DNA of 48,195 nt from an archaeon (GTDB lineage: Archaea > Nanobdellota > Nanobdellia > Woesearchaeales > GW2011-AR9): positions 1 to 48,195 of the forward strand of contig JAHFQW010000012.1 of NCBI GenBank assembly GCA_023259115.1, read 5' to 3'. This document shows positions 25,559-34,178 of the stretch, piece by piece. The translations under genes and the position numbers were made by a program. Numbering within the stretch: the stretch's first letter is position 1; every line of letters begins with the position of its first letter. Under the pieces are notes generated by a model. The model was not told the origin of the DNA, ran no database searches, and saw only the letters and a program-made list of their open reading frames with translations.

Positions 25559-26425
25559 TTATCGTATATACGATTGCATCATCTCTTTTAACGCTCTTTC
25601 CGCAAACTGTTCTCCTTCTTTGAGCACCATTTCTAATTCTTTGCCATAGCGTTTTGCAATATCTTCAGAGATGTCTTTTGGTGCAAAAGAAGTTTCCTCA
25701 TAATTCGTTTTTTGCGTCTGAATCACCACCTTGTCCACTTCTTCCCAACTCAGTAATTGACCTATCCCTCGAAATGAAATACTCTCCGTAACCCCAATAT
25801 ATCCCGCATCATCTACTTTTTGTGCATCCTCTTTGACATAATGTGTCTTCCAGCGAGAGATTTCAAACGAATTATCTTTCTCTGAATACTTCACTGCTAA
25901 CCCTACTGTACAAGGGGTATATTCTGCCGGTAAATTCACCTCTCGTTGTGCTCTAGGACAAGCATCTACAAAAGAGATATTCTTCACATTATCAACAGTA
26001 ATATTATTATACAGCAAAGGAAGATCCGCTTCAGATATCATAAAATCCCTCGGCGTTGCAACCAGGCCATATTTATCTTGTACCATCGCTTTCAATAGTT
26101 TATGTATCGGCTGATCCATTTTAGGAAACTGTACCGTAATTTCTTGTGGCAATTCTACTACTGCAGGCGTAGATGCAGATCGTATTTCAACTTCCCGAAC
26201 ACGTGCATCACATGTTTTCTGTGCATCTACCTTTACTTTTGCCAATTCATTCTGCGCTTTTAGCAACTCACTCTTCAATTTTGCTTCAAGAGACACTTCT
26301 ACTTCTCTCTTCTCAGCTTCACATTGACTATGTGCCAATTCAGAGGGTATTTCTAAAGCCCTAGAACTACATCCTATCATCACAAAAGGTACAATTGCGT
26401 TTACTAATTTTTGGTATATTTTCAT
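25559..26425 (-). CDS. Lipoprotein with coiled-coil segment
   Basis: The signal peptide ends in a lipobox with Cys19 (VMIGC-SS). Residues about 35-85 are a charged heptad-like coiled coil. The C-terminal part (about 95-288) is an alpha/beta domain with SEADLPLLYNN and DACPRAQ segments. No family is recognised. It is probably fixed to the outside of the membrane. A TGAGGAAT site precedes the start. It diverges from the AbrB-PhoU gene. Confidence 0.65.
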   Translation of the reverse strand: MKIYQKLVNAIVPFVMIGCSSRALEIPSELAHSQCEAEKREVEVSLEAKLKSELLKAQNELAKVKVDAQKTCDARVREVEIRSASTPAVVELPQEITVQFPKMDQPIHKLLKAMVQDKYGLVATPRDFMISEADLPLLYNNITVDNVKNISFVDACPRAQREVNLPAEYTPCTVGLAVKYSEKDNSFEISRWKTHYVKEDAQKVDDAGYIGVTESISFRGIGQLLSWEEVDKVVIQTQKTNYEETSFAPKDISEDIAKRYGKELEMVLKEGEQFAERALKEMMQSYIR

Positions 26426-26482
26426 TTTTTAATATTCCTCATTTGGTTGTAATCTTTATTTGTTTTCAACAACCAGGGTTAG

Positions 26483-26502
26483 TTGTTATTTAAGAGTAAC
26501 AA
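26483..26502. promoter_or_regulatory. Inverted repeat between divergent genes
   Basis: TTGTTA and TAACAA are separated by eight bases, between the lipoprotein gene and the AbrB-PhoU gene. It may be an operator. Confidence 0.3.
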
Positions 26503-26559
26503 TCAATCTTTATTTATATTTTTCTTATATTATTAATATAAATAATATGAATATAGAAA

Positions 26560-26570
26560 GATTTATATAA
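26560..26570 (+). promoter_or_regulatory. TATA box of the AbrB-PhoU gene
   Basis: GATTTATATAA lies 27 bases before ATG at 26598, in the right place for an archaeal core promoter. Confidence 0.65.
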
Positions 26571-26597
26571 TAACGCTTTATCCTCTATCCTGAGAAC

Positions 26598-27521
26598 ATG
26601 AAGCGGAAATTGATAGGCCAGGGAGCAGGGGGGATAACTGTGACCTTGCCTATCAATTGGGTCCGCGAGTTCTCTCTTCAAGCCGGAACCGAAGTAGACC
26701 TCTCTCAAACAGATCAAGGTATCTTGATTTCCGCCGCCAAAATAAAAACCCCCAAAACCCTCACTCTTGATCTACGTGAATATGACTCTCGTATGATTCT
26801 CAATTTTCTCAATCAAGCCTATCGTTTAGGCTACGACACCCTGCAAATCCAATACGCCACTCCCTCACAATACACCGCCATCGCTCAAATCACTCGCAAC
26901 ACTCTTTTAGGATTTGAAATCGTTGAACATAAACCTTCCCACATAACTCTGCAAAACATCGCCGAACCCGATGCCGAAAAATTTGACATAATCCTGCGTA
27001 AAATATTCCTGCAAATCCTTGAACTTGCCAGTCACGTCACCGACGCATTCAAAAATCCCCTCCTCAACCAATCGCTCATCGAAGAATATAAAATCCAAAT
27101 TGACAAACTGACTAATTACAGTCGAAGAACCATCATCAAAACCTCCTCCGGCGGTGATAAATCCGTCTTACTCTACTCTATCCTCTCCCAACTCTCACTA
27201 GTCAGCCACGCCTATTATTATATGTACACCTACTCCCTGAGCAAAAAAAAGAAACTCTCCCCTGAACTTCTCTTCACCCTCACCGGCATCAATCACATGT
27301 TTCGCGAGTACTATGAAGCATTTTATTCACAAGACATAAAACGGCTAGCCCGAATCAGTCAATTCAAAGACGAATTCACAAAACAAAACCTCGAATTATT
27401 TGAAAAATCCACTCCTAACACCGTCATATTCTTAGCTCACATGCGTGAAATCATCCGATCTATTCACATGTGTCTGCCTTTCTCTGTGGGGTATTGGTTG
27501 GGTGAAGGTGAAAAGAAGTAA
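26598..27521 (+). CDS. AbrB/SpoVT domain fused to PhoU-like domain
   Basis: Residues 1-50 are a swapped-hairpin AbrB/SpoVT DNA-binding domain (MKRKLIGQGAGGITVTLP.NWV ... GTEVDL). The rest is a helical bundle of PhoU type (about 110-300). This fusion is common in archaea, where it is usually annotated as a phosphate uptake regulator. No phosphate transporter genes are nearby, so the regulated target is not evident. A clear TATA box precedes it. Confidence 0.85.
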   Translation: MKRKLIGQGAGGITVTLPINWVREFSLQAGTEVDLSQTDQGILISAAKIKTPKTLTLDLREYDSRMILNFLNQAYRLGYDTLQIQYATPSQYTAIAQITRNTLLGFEIVEHKPSHITLQNIAEPDAEKFDIILRKIFLQILELASHVTDAFKNPLLNQSLIEEYKIQIDKLTNYSRRTIIKTSSGGDKSVLLYSILSQLSLVSHAYYYMYTYSLSKKKKLSPELLFTLTGINHMFREYYEAFYSQDIKRLARISQFKDEFTKQNLELFEKSTPNTVIFLAHMREIIRSIHMCLPFSVGYWLGEGEKK

Positions 27522-27555
27522 TAAATTCTAAAAGTACCTATACTCAAAAATAAGT

Positions 27556-28602
27556 TTAACTCCTCTTAACAAGAAACAAACCAACCCCTCTCAGAAATTT
27601 ATACCAATCTTTTTCCTGCCCTTGAATAAATCCTAAATTTTGAGCAACCGCATCATACTTCTGTAATGCCGCATCAAGAGGTAAATGAATCGTTTTGTCA
27701 TAATATGGTTTTGTCCAACTATTGTTGTGAGCACTTCGAATTGCGACATGTGTAAATCCATATGATTGTGCAATTTGTGCTGTGATATCTACTAATAAAT
27801 TTTGCCAACACAACGGCATCAGCCCTCGGGCATGTTTTTCCCCAACAACTGTTCTCTCATCATCAACAACTTTTCGTAGAACACCTTGCAATTGATATAT
27901 TTTTAAAGCATCACCTTCTGGAGTAAAGTTAAATGACACCACTGCTTGCGGCTCATCTTTGTACTTCAAACACACTGCTAAAGGCGCATCTAAATAAATA
28001 TTCACTAGACTCTTATCCTTTAATCCCACATATTCTTCCGCGTATCCTATATCACTTAACTTATCCATAATTTTTCTTGGACGCAGCACTTCCAAACAAT
28101 AATCCTCTCCTCTGTTTGCCGAAATCATAACCCCTACTTTTGCATGGCGTTGTACACATTCTTGCAAATCCAACCTCTCAACTCTCTCTTCTAACCCCAT
28201 GTACACATCATAAAACTTCATAACGCTCTTAAATTCTGTAGTACAAAAATGTGACCACAACACTCTTCTTGATAACTCCAAAGCATTCATATCTTTTTGT
28301 CTGCCAATAACAGCTTCATATAATTCTAATCTTTCATCCATAATACCATAAGATAGCCAAGACCAAATAAGCACATCTTCTCCAAACTCTTTGAGTACAA
28401 TCAGGGGATCCATAAACATCAACAGAGTACATACAGGAAAAGCTTGATTATAAGATTCAAGCAGTTCTACCTCCACACGCCCTATAGGTTCAGAAATAGC
28501 ATTCAATATTCCCTCAAAATTATATCTACGCTCTCTATTCAATTCCCTCAGCCAGTGCGGATGCTCTTTATACAATTCCCCCATACGTGCTAAAAAATCC
28601 AT
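27556..28602 (-). CDS. Unknown protein, third gene of nucleotidyltransferase-kinase operon
   Basis: The N-terminal 170 residues are helical and unknown. The C-terminal part (about 195-345) has strands and a helix ending in IAQSYGFTHVAIRSAHNN, which resembles the C-terminus of the 755-residue protein at 41960 (QYATACGFTHVLMGGHSYN); a GNAT-like fold is possible but not proven. It starts one base behind the kinase-like gene and is therefore cotranscribed with it. Confidence 0.6.
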   Translation of the reverse strand: MDFLARMGELYKEHPHWLRELNRERRYNFEGILNAISEPIGRVEVELLESYNQAFPVCTLLMFMDPLIVLKEFGEDVLIWSWLSYGIMDERLELYEAVIGRQKDMNALELSRRVLWSHFCTTEFKSVMKFYDVYMGLEERVERLDLQECVQRHAKVGVMISANRGEDYCLEVLRPRKIMDKLSDIGYAEEYVGLKDKSLVNIYLDAPLAVCLKYKDEPQAVVSFNFTPEGDALKIYQLQGVLRKVVDDERTVVGEKHARGLMPLCWQNLLVDITAQIAQSYGFTHVAIRSAHNNSWTKPYYDKTIHLPLDAALQKYDAVAQNLGFIQGQEKDWYKFLRGVGLFLVKRS

Positions 28603-28603
28603 T

Positions 28604-29713
28604 CTAAAACATCATCCCTACTCGTTGTCCAAATGTATAATGCGTAATAAACGCATCTATATTACCTAAGAGTTTCCTCTCTTCTGGTTTTGATATAAAC
28701 ACCTCTGAACACTCTCGAAATGCTTGTACACACGACGCCTGATGGTAATCAATCTCATCAAACGCGCTGCGAAATGCTATAACTGTTCCTCTCTTTATTC
28801 CCCCTAACTCTTGTTGTTGCGATTGCAACTCTCTTTTCAAATATTTCGCTTCTTGTGTTCTATACCCTGCCAATAACACCTGCTGATGCACCACACTCAA
28901 AATATACCCCTCACGATATTCTTCCTCCTCATACCCCTCATAACCACACTGTATTGCTCTTTCTTCAATAAATCCATCACGCTTCTCGGCACTATCAAAC
29001 ACCCCTAATATACCATGAAACAAATACAACCCGCTCATGCCCGTCTCATCCATCTGGCGTAGCCCATACTGCAAACTATTAAAATCAAAAGGCATAACTA
29101 TTTTCCCATCAGGTGATGCATTATTTCGCAAGCAATTATCCTGTAACCACGAACCATATTTTGGCAGCAACGTCTCAATCTTTGAACCAATCAACTGCGT
29201 ATACGCCTCTTTAAAACTCTCATCATATACTCCAATTGCATTCATCACCCGATACGCCCAGAAATGCGTATGAATATCTTGCATTGTAATTATTGTATCT
29301 TCCGGTACCCACTGTTTCATTGAACGTAACAATCTCTCCGAATTATACTCCAACAGAAATTGCTGATCAGTAATTGTTAATGTCCCCTGAATAATCTTAT
29401 TTAACTCTGAACGCACGGCAATATTCTGTGTTAAGAATTGTGTAAACTCTTCCCGTTTTTGCATCAATTCTTGCGATGTATGTAACATATTTTCCAGTGA
29501 CGTACCAGCATCTTCTACCATTAAAATCGTAGGATTATCACATCGCAAAACCTCCGGCACTCGTATTCCTAACACCTCTCGTGCTGCCCTATAAATCCGA
29601 AATTCAATATCTGTCAACTCCTCTCGTGGATTCTGTTTCACATACCACATTTTCCCATCTGGTGATTGCGTTTGTCCTAAAATGGTACCCGTTCTTCCTT
29701 GTGGAGATGACAT
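28604..29713 (-). CDS. Kinase-fold (APH/choline-kinase-like) protein
   Basis: The layout follows small-molecule kinases: K26 in WYVKQNP, a helix with E38, hinge ILMVEDAGTSL (63-73), catalytic loop YGSWLQDNCLRN (186-197) with D192 and N197, and metal-binding D210 in MPFDFNS. The usual His before the catalytic Asp is Trp-Leu-Gln, so activity is not certain. It sits three bases behind a nucleotidyltransferase gene; together they may modify a small molecule or act as a toxin-antitoxin-like pair. The target is unknown. Confidence 0.65.
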   Translation of the reverse strand: MSSPQGRTGTILGQTQSPDGKMWYVKQNPREELTDIEFRIYRAAREVLGIRVPEVLRCDNPTILMVEDAGTSLENMLHTSQELMQKREEFTQFLTQNIAVRSELNKIIQGTLTITDQQFLLEYNSERLLRSMKQWVPEDTIITMQDIHTHFWAYRVMNAIGVYDESFKEAYTQLIGSKIETLLPKYGSWLQDNCLRNNASPDGKIVMPFDFNSLQYGLRQMDETGMSGLYLFHGILGVFDSAEKRDGFIEERAIQCGYEGYEEEEYREGYILSVVHQQVLLAGYRTQEAKYLKRELQSQQQELGGIKRGTVIAFRSAFDEIDYHQASCVQAFRECSEVFISKPEERKLLGNIDAFITHYTFGQRVGMMF

Positions 29714-29716
29714 TTC

Positions 29717-30520
29717 TTACTCTTCCTCAACTGATTCATCTCCTCTTAATTCCGCGTGCACTCGTTTAAAAACATCAAACATTTCATATTGTTGCAATTC
29801 CCGTTCATCAAGCGCTCGATACTCACTCCATAATCGTTCTCGTAGCACATCAACTGCAGGCAGCGTAAATCTCTTAAAACGTTCAGAATATACCCCTTGT
29901 GTTAATATCTTTCCTACCTCTCGAGGATCAATACCCATTCTCTTCGCAATTTTTGGAATATCATTGTCAGGTGCTCCTAAATAATCTTGATTGTAATTTT
30001 TTCGTACAACATTCCACTCATATCTTCCATTGTACGCCTGCGCCACTTCCAATGCTGCCAAACGTGCCAATAATAAATTATGATTGCCATACGCCTGATA
30101 ACCAAATAAAGAATTAAAAACACGCGGATGCTGGTCAACTTGATAAATCAAATCTTCTATCTCAATTGTATCATCCCATATTCCTGCCATACCATCCATA
30201 TTCACATCCACTTTCTCGCTCTTGCAAAATGATTTTAATACTTCCCAAATCTTTCCATGGTCTCCATCAAGATGCGTAGGAGAAACAATAATCACATCAA
30301 TATCACTCTCCCTTGAATGATATCCTTTAATACGACTGCCTTTTACAAATAAACCATACACCGAGTTTGGATACGTTTCATCAATCACCCTTCCCGCTCG
30401 ATGTAAAACATCCATCCATTGCCTATTTTGTTGCGCTGCCGCATCATCTAGTCCATCAAGTACAAAATCTTGCATTCTATACTTCTCCGCTAGCCCTCTG
30501 AGCCATTTCATATTATCCAT
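29717..30520 (-). CDS. Pol-beta superfamily nucleotidyltransferase
   Basis: The catalytic site is G61-S62 followed by D73-x-D75 (FVKGSRIKGYHSRESDIDVIIV), with a third acidic residue in VDVNMDG near 105. This is the MNT/pol-beta fold, which transfers nucleotides to proteins, RNA or drugs. A helical C-terminal half follows. It is the first gene of a tight three-gene operon with a kinase-like gene and an unknown. Met4 is an alternative start. Confidence 0.82.
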   Translation of the reverse strand: MDNMKWLRGLAEKYRMQDFVLDGLDDAAAQQNRQWMDVLHRAGRVIDETYPNSVYGLFVKGSRIKGYHSRESDIDVIIVSPTHLDGDHGKIWEVLKSFCKSEKVDVNMDGMAGIWDDTIEIEDLIYQVDQHPRVFNSLFGYQAYGNHNLLLARLAALEVAQAYNGRYEWNVVRKNYNQDYLGAPDNDIPKIAKRMGIDPREVGKILTQGVYSERFKRFTLPAVDVLRERLWSEYRALDERELQQYEMFDVFKRVHAELRGDESVEEE

Positions 30521-30539
30521 ACGCTTCTATAATTGAATC

Positions 30540-30551
30540 CTATTTATAAAC
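30540..30551 (-). promoter_or_regulatory. TATA box of the nucleotidyltransferase operon
   Basis: On the minus strand GTTTATAAATAG lies about 20-31 bases before the start at 30520. Confidence 0.5.
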
Positions 30552-30592
30552 ATTTGGTATAATTGTAACTTTAAAGTGGTAATCAATGGAAA

Positions 30593-30603
30593 GATTTATA
30601 TAC
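30593..30603 (+). promoter_or_regulatory. TATA box of the 30625 gene
   Basis: GATTTATATAC lies 22 bases before ATG at 30625, and together with the box at 30540 makes a divergent promoter pair. Confidence 0.6.
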
Positions 30604-30624
30604 CCCTCATTTTAACAACTTGAA

Positions 30625-30981
30625 ATGCTAGCTAAAAAATTACGAACACATCCACTCAAACCCATACTCGAAGAATTAGTGCGAGCAATTCAAATAGGTA
30701 TAAGTTATCTTGAAGAAGGTGAATATCCCGTCACATTAACGGTTCTTGATGTTGATAAAGTAGATGAAAATCGTCTTCCTTCTCTGTTACGTGACTGTCA
30801 AGTACGCCATGGATCAAATTATACCATTCAACGAGCGTATACCACAAAAGTTATCTTTAATAGTCCACACCTTGCACGTATCACTTCGTATGATTTCATT
30901 TATTATCGTGATGGACAAGAATATGGCATCACTTTTTTACCTCATGAAGGTTTATTTGACATCTTAGGACATAAAGATTAA
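30625..30981 (+). CDS. Unknown 118-residue protein
   Basis: The protein has a helical start and a beta-rich rest (YPVTLTVLDVDK ... KVIFNSPHLARIT). No known family is recognised. It is followed by another unknown gene after 25 bases in the same direction. Confidence 0.55.
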   Translation: MLAKKLRTHPLKPILEELVRAIQIGISYLEEGEYPVTLTVLDVDKVDENRLPSLLRDCQVRHGSNYTIQRAYTTKVIFNSPHLARITSYDFIYYRDGQEYGITFLPHEGLFDILGHKD

Positions 30982-31006
30982 AAAGAAATAACAATAATGT
31001 AAAACC

Positions 31007-31615
31007 ATGGTATTAGAAGACCTATTAAAACCACTACAATATGTAGATGAACAGATTTTGCGCGAATATACAAAGCTCACGCAAGCTTGGGAGAAGAGCG
31101 GAAAAAGTAAATACCTCCTCTCCAATTCGTTCAACATTAGTAGCTTTGCTCTCTTTCTAGGCTCCATGCATTTGTGGGGAGGTTATCATTATATTCCCCC
31201 ACTCGAAGGATTCTTTCATACTCGAAACAGCGTTATAGACAATCGCATAAAACCCTACGGTTCTGATTTTCCCGTAACAAGTACTTCTGTTGCTAAACCC
31301 CAAAATATTCATATCACCATTGATCGCATAACAAGACTTCCTTTTCTCATAACGGCTATGAGTTTGACCGCAACAGGCATCTATCATCTCATGACGGGTA
31401 TAAAATCTCAATCAAACCAACAGGTTCATGAAGGAATATATCTGATAAACCACGGCATTTCATATATAGGCAATGCCTCATCCCAATATGTAAAAGATAC
31501 TAACCCCACACTTCTCAAGAAAGATCCATTGTGGAAAACTGCGTATACTCTATTACAAGAAAAAATAAGAGCAATTCCACAACCTCAACCCACTATCAAT
31601 TACCTAAGTGAATAA
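31007..31615 (+). CDS. Unknown membrane-associated protein
   Basis: Two moderately hydrophobic segments (about 43-62, FNISSFALFLGSMHLWGGYH, and about 110-130, LPFLITAMSLTATGIYHLM) suggest membrane contact. The remainder is polar. It ends two bases before the next gene, so both are probably in one operon. Confidence 0.55.
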   Translation: MVLEDLLKPLQYVDEQILREYTKLTQAWEKSGKSKYLLSNSFNISSFALFLGSMHLWGGYHYIPPLEGFFHTRNSVIDNRIKPYGSDFPVTSTSVAKPQNIHITIDRITRLPFLITAMSLTATGIYHLMTGIKSQSNQQVHEGIYLINHGISYIGNASSQYVKDTNPTLLKKDPLWKTAYTLLQEKIRAIPQPQPTINYLSE

Positions 31616-31617
31616 AC

Positions 31618-32385
31618 ATGGTCACCCAACAACAAAAATCCCAAGCACTGGACTACATCGCCAACCTCATTGAACAAACAAATATCTATCAAATTAAACA
31701 AGCAACAAATCGTTCTCTGCTTGCACAAGAAATATCTTTTGACAAAACAAAAATTGCCATAACAATAGCCAATTTCTACACCCCCATTAACGAATTCCAA
31801 GAACAATACCGCGAAAATCGCCGCAACGGCATCTTCACCGCACCTCTATTATATAAAGACGGTAAAACATCTTTTGTTCGTTTGGTTGATAACTCTACAT
31901 GGCGTGCCGATCAGAGTCTAAAAAAATATTCCGAACAACAAATAAACGAAATGCTTCACTTACGTGGCATCGAAAAAAAAGTGGAACAATTATTTGGTCA
32001 ATCACTCACCTATTACCAACCACCAACTGATCGTTTAGCCCAAGGTCTACGTACATTCACTCTGCACCCCGTTGATCTGGATTATAGCCATATCCCCATC
32101 GCCGATCCGCGCTATGACTTTGTAGAAAATCGTCAAGCTATCGATTACAAATTACCTCTCGACAAAGGCTATCTCACACCCGCCGCCGGATTTGACTATA
32201 ACCCTAACGACCCATTAAAATGCGCCAAACTTACTGCCATGGAACCACTCACTGAGCGAGATTTTGGCCCCAGTATGGCTGACATCCATGCCGAACTTCA
32301 CAAATTGGCTCAACGTGCTTATCCTGATTTAGATCCAGACGAAGCCTACGAAAAATACTGCAATGCCGAAAAAGATAATGAATAA
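31618..32385 (+). CDS. Unknown 255-residue soluble protein
   Basis: The protein is alpha/beta, with many Tyr and Asp residues and an acidic C-terminus (DPDEAYEKY ... EKDNE). It has no motif I recognise. It begins right after the stop codon of the membrane-associated gene. Confidence 0.55.
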   Translation: MVTQQQKSQALDYIANLIEQTNIYQIKQATNRSLLAQEISFDKTKIAITIANFYTPINEFQEQYRENRRNGIFTAPLLYKDGKTSFVRLVDNSTWRADQSLKKYSEQQINEMLHLRGIEKKVEQLFGQSLTYYQPPTDRLAQGLRTFTLHPVDLDYSHIPIADPRYDFVENRQAIDYKLPLDKGYLTPAAGFDYNPNDPLKCAKLTAMEPLTERDFGPSMADIHAELHKLAQRAYPDLDPDEAYEKYCNAEKDNE

Positions 32386-32485
32386 TCACATACCAATTAT
32401 ATCATAAAATTCTCCTCAGTATATGTCGAACTCCAATACATAAAGCTTTTTAAACCATCACCAAAAACATCCTTAACCATTCCCT

Positions 32486-33205
32486 ATGACCATCCAAACC
32501 GAAGTATTGGACCTTGAACAACAGATTTCCCAGCACCAGCAAGAACTCCAAAAAGCACAACAAGGATTGCGCGATCTCAAAGAACTAGTTAAACTTGGCA
32601 CCCTCACTCTCGACACTCCCCTAGACGACTTCGTCTTTGCCTGGCACGAGGGAAATCGAGCATATTGGCATGACTTCTACACCGCTCTTGAGCAGATTTG
32701 TATAGAAGACACCCCCATCATGATTGAACATAGTGGAACAGAAGCGCAATTAGCTTCAACCCGTTGGGGTGGTCCCAATACCTATCGCAGTGCTATGTAC
32801 CTGAATAAACACATTGGCATATTAAAATCAACCCTAGAATATGATCTAAAAAAAGGTCAAATTATCTTTCCTGTCAAAATTTATCTTGTACATAACTCAG
32901 ATCGTTTTCTCCGTGGTATGAGTGATCAAATTCAAGTAGATACCTCTATTCCCGTTTCTGCTGGTTCGTTTAAAAATTATGGTCGGTACATCAATTACCA
33001 TCATGTCGAAGGGGATTTATCATCCATCCCCTCAGATCACAGCATGGAAATTAAATTTGGCAGCAAAGAAGAATATTTAAGACGTAGGGCAACACAACTA
33101 CAAGAATCTCAAGAATCCCCGGAGTATTACTCCTCTTTATTTGAAAAACCTAAACTGCTTGGTCCTTACAACCCAGAAACAAAACAACTCACGTTCTCTC
33201 AATAA
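32486..33205 (+). CDS. Unknown 239-residue protein with N-terminal coiled coil
   Basis: The first 40 residues form a Gln/Leu-rich coiled coil (LEQQISQHQQELQKAQQGLRD). The rest is a mixed domain without known motif. A TATA box (GCTTTTTAAA, 32445-32454) precedes the start, so it has its own promoter. It converges with the broken HEPN gene and the MNT gene on the other strand. Confidence 0.58.
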   Translation: MTIQTEVLDLEQQISQHQQELQKAQQGLRDLKELVKLGTLTLDTPLDDFVFAWHEGNRAYWHDFYTALEQICIEDTPIMIEHSGTEAQLASTRWGGPNTYRSAMYLNKHIGILKSTLEYDLKKGQIIFPVKIYLVHNSDRFLRGMSDQIQVDTSIPVSAGSFKNYGRYINYHHVEGDLSSIPSDHSMEIKFGSKEEYLRRRATQLQESQESPEYYSSLFEKPKLLGPYNPETKQLTFSQ

Positions 33206-33224
33206 ATCTCTTTTTTTGCTTGTT

Positions 33225-33329
33225 CTATTGCTTTTTGGCTTCTTCAAGGTCAGGAGAAATTTTTACCAAACCTCGATGTTTTTGCTGCTGGGCAAGCTCT
33301 TTCTGTGCTTTATCCAAGCACCATTTCAT
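33225..33329 (-). pseudogene. Broken HEPN-like fragment (34 residues)
   Basis: The minus strand reads MKWCLDKAQKELAQQQKHRG followed by LVKISPDLEEAKKQ and a stop. This resembles the N-terminus of HEPN proteins that pair with MNT nucleotidyltransferases in archaea. A normal HEPN domain is over 100 residues and carries an RNase motif that is absent here. The MNT gene lies directly upstream on the same strand, with hairpin element C1 between them. This looks like a decayed toxin half of the pair. Confidence 0.45.
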
Positions 33330-33340
33330 CTTTTTAGTTA

Positions 33341-33436
33341 TATACTAAAAGCACAAAATATTCGTATATTTGTTCGTGCTTTTATATATACAAAGGCACT
33401 AACTATTTTGTACGATTAATTAGTGCCTTTGGTATA
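33341..33436. repeat. Hairpin element C1
   Basis: The 96-base element runs TATAC to GGTATA and holds two hairpins, AAAAGCAC/GTGCTTTT and AAAGGCACTAA/TTAGTGCCTTT. It is nearly identical to the reverse complement of C2 at 44858-44955. It supplies the last codons and stop of the MNT gene. Confidence 0.85.
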
Positions 33437-33995
33437 TTTTGCATTTTATTTCCACCATTTTTTCCGCCCCATGCAAAATTATTCCGGTTTTAAGCACACT
33501 CAAAATAACTTTATCTCTCTTCTTAATATTCCTAATTAAATCTTCGCTGGTTTGTTTCAAAGGATGAATCTTTTTGGTTAATATTTTATTTTTTTCATCT
33601 ATAATCATATTTACCTTAGAATTATTTTTAGGAATGATCAGTAAATCAATATCGCGTGCGGTCTCTTCCGAACGAAGTGTGGAACCAAAAAGTATAACTA
33701 AATCCGTATAAAGATACAATGGCTTAAATTCATCTAACCAGCGTGCTTTATGCCGAGCTTCTTCCATTAAAATGAGCTCTAGTGTCTTTTGAACAAAATC
33801 ATCTTTCAGATTTATCTTATAAAAAATTGCATTTCCTAATCTTTCGCTGCTAAGAAATCCTTGTTGCTCTAATCGTTTGAGTGCTTTATACGTTCCAATG
33901 CGCGTAATATCAATCTGTTTTGAAAGCGTACTCGCATTATACGCTGCTGTGTCTTTGAATAAGATTAATAATATTTTTTTATAAGTTAATTCCAT
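33420..33995 (-). CDS. Winged-helix plus MNT nucleotidyltransferase
   Basis: Residues 1-60 form a winged helix (TRIGTYKALKRLEQQGFLSS). Residues about 95-170 are a minimal nucleotidyltransferase with G104-S105 and D115-x-D117 (LFGSTLRSEETARDIDLLI). In archaea such proteins pair with a HEPN RNase as antitoxin, often by AMPylating it; the HEPN partner here seems broken. The C-terminal residues (KIYQRH) are encoded by hairpin element C1, so the end of the protein was probably changed by that element. Confidence 0.8.
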   Translation of the reverse strand: MELTYKKILLILFKDTAAYNASTLSKQIDITRIGTYKALKRLEQQGFLSSERLGNAIFYKINLKDDFVQKTLELILMEEARHKARWLDEFKPLYLYTDLVILFGSTLRSEETARDIDLLIIPKNNSKVNMIIDEKNKILTKKIHPLKQTSEDLIRNIKKRDKVILSVLKTGIILHGAEKMVEIKCKIYQRH

Positions 33996-34178
33996 GTTAA
34001 CATATGTTAACTCATAGTTACTATATAAATTTTTTGGTCTGATTTAACTGAAAATACGAACCTGCTTGTGTGGAATACATCATACCTAAAATAAAGTCTG
34101 CAGAAAATATTCTCTTTCCCCTCACACTTTCACTTTATTTTCTCGCAGAAAACAAAGAAATAAAACAATAAATTATTC
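33996..34178. other. Intergenic stretch, nothing recognised
   Basis: It holds repeats of GTTAACATATGTTAAC type near 33995-34015, directly upstream of the MNT gene, which could be a self-binding operator for its winged helix. The remainder shows nothing. Confidence 0.35.

Noticed and set aside
33141-33419. Hydrophobic 92-residue frame on the plus strand
   Set aside because: It overlaps the end of the 239-residue gene, runs antisense to the HEPN-like fragment and ends inside hairpin element C1.
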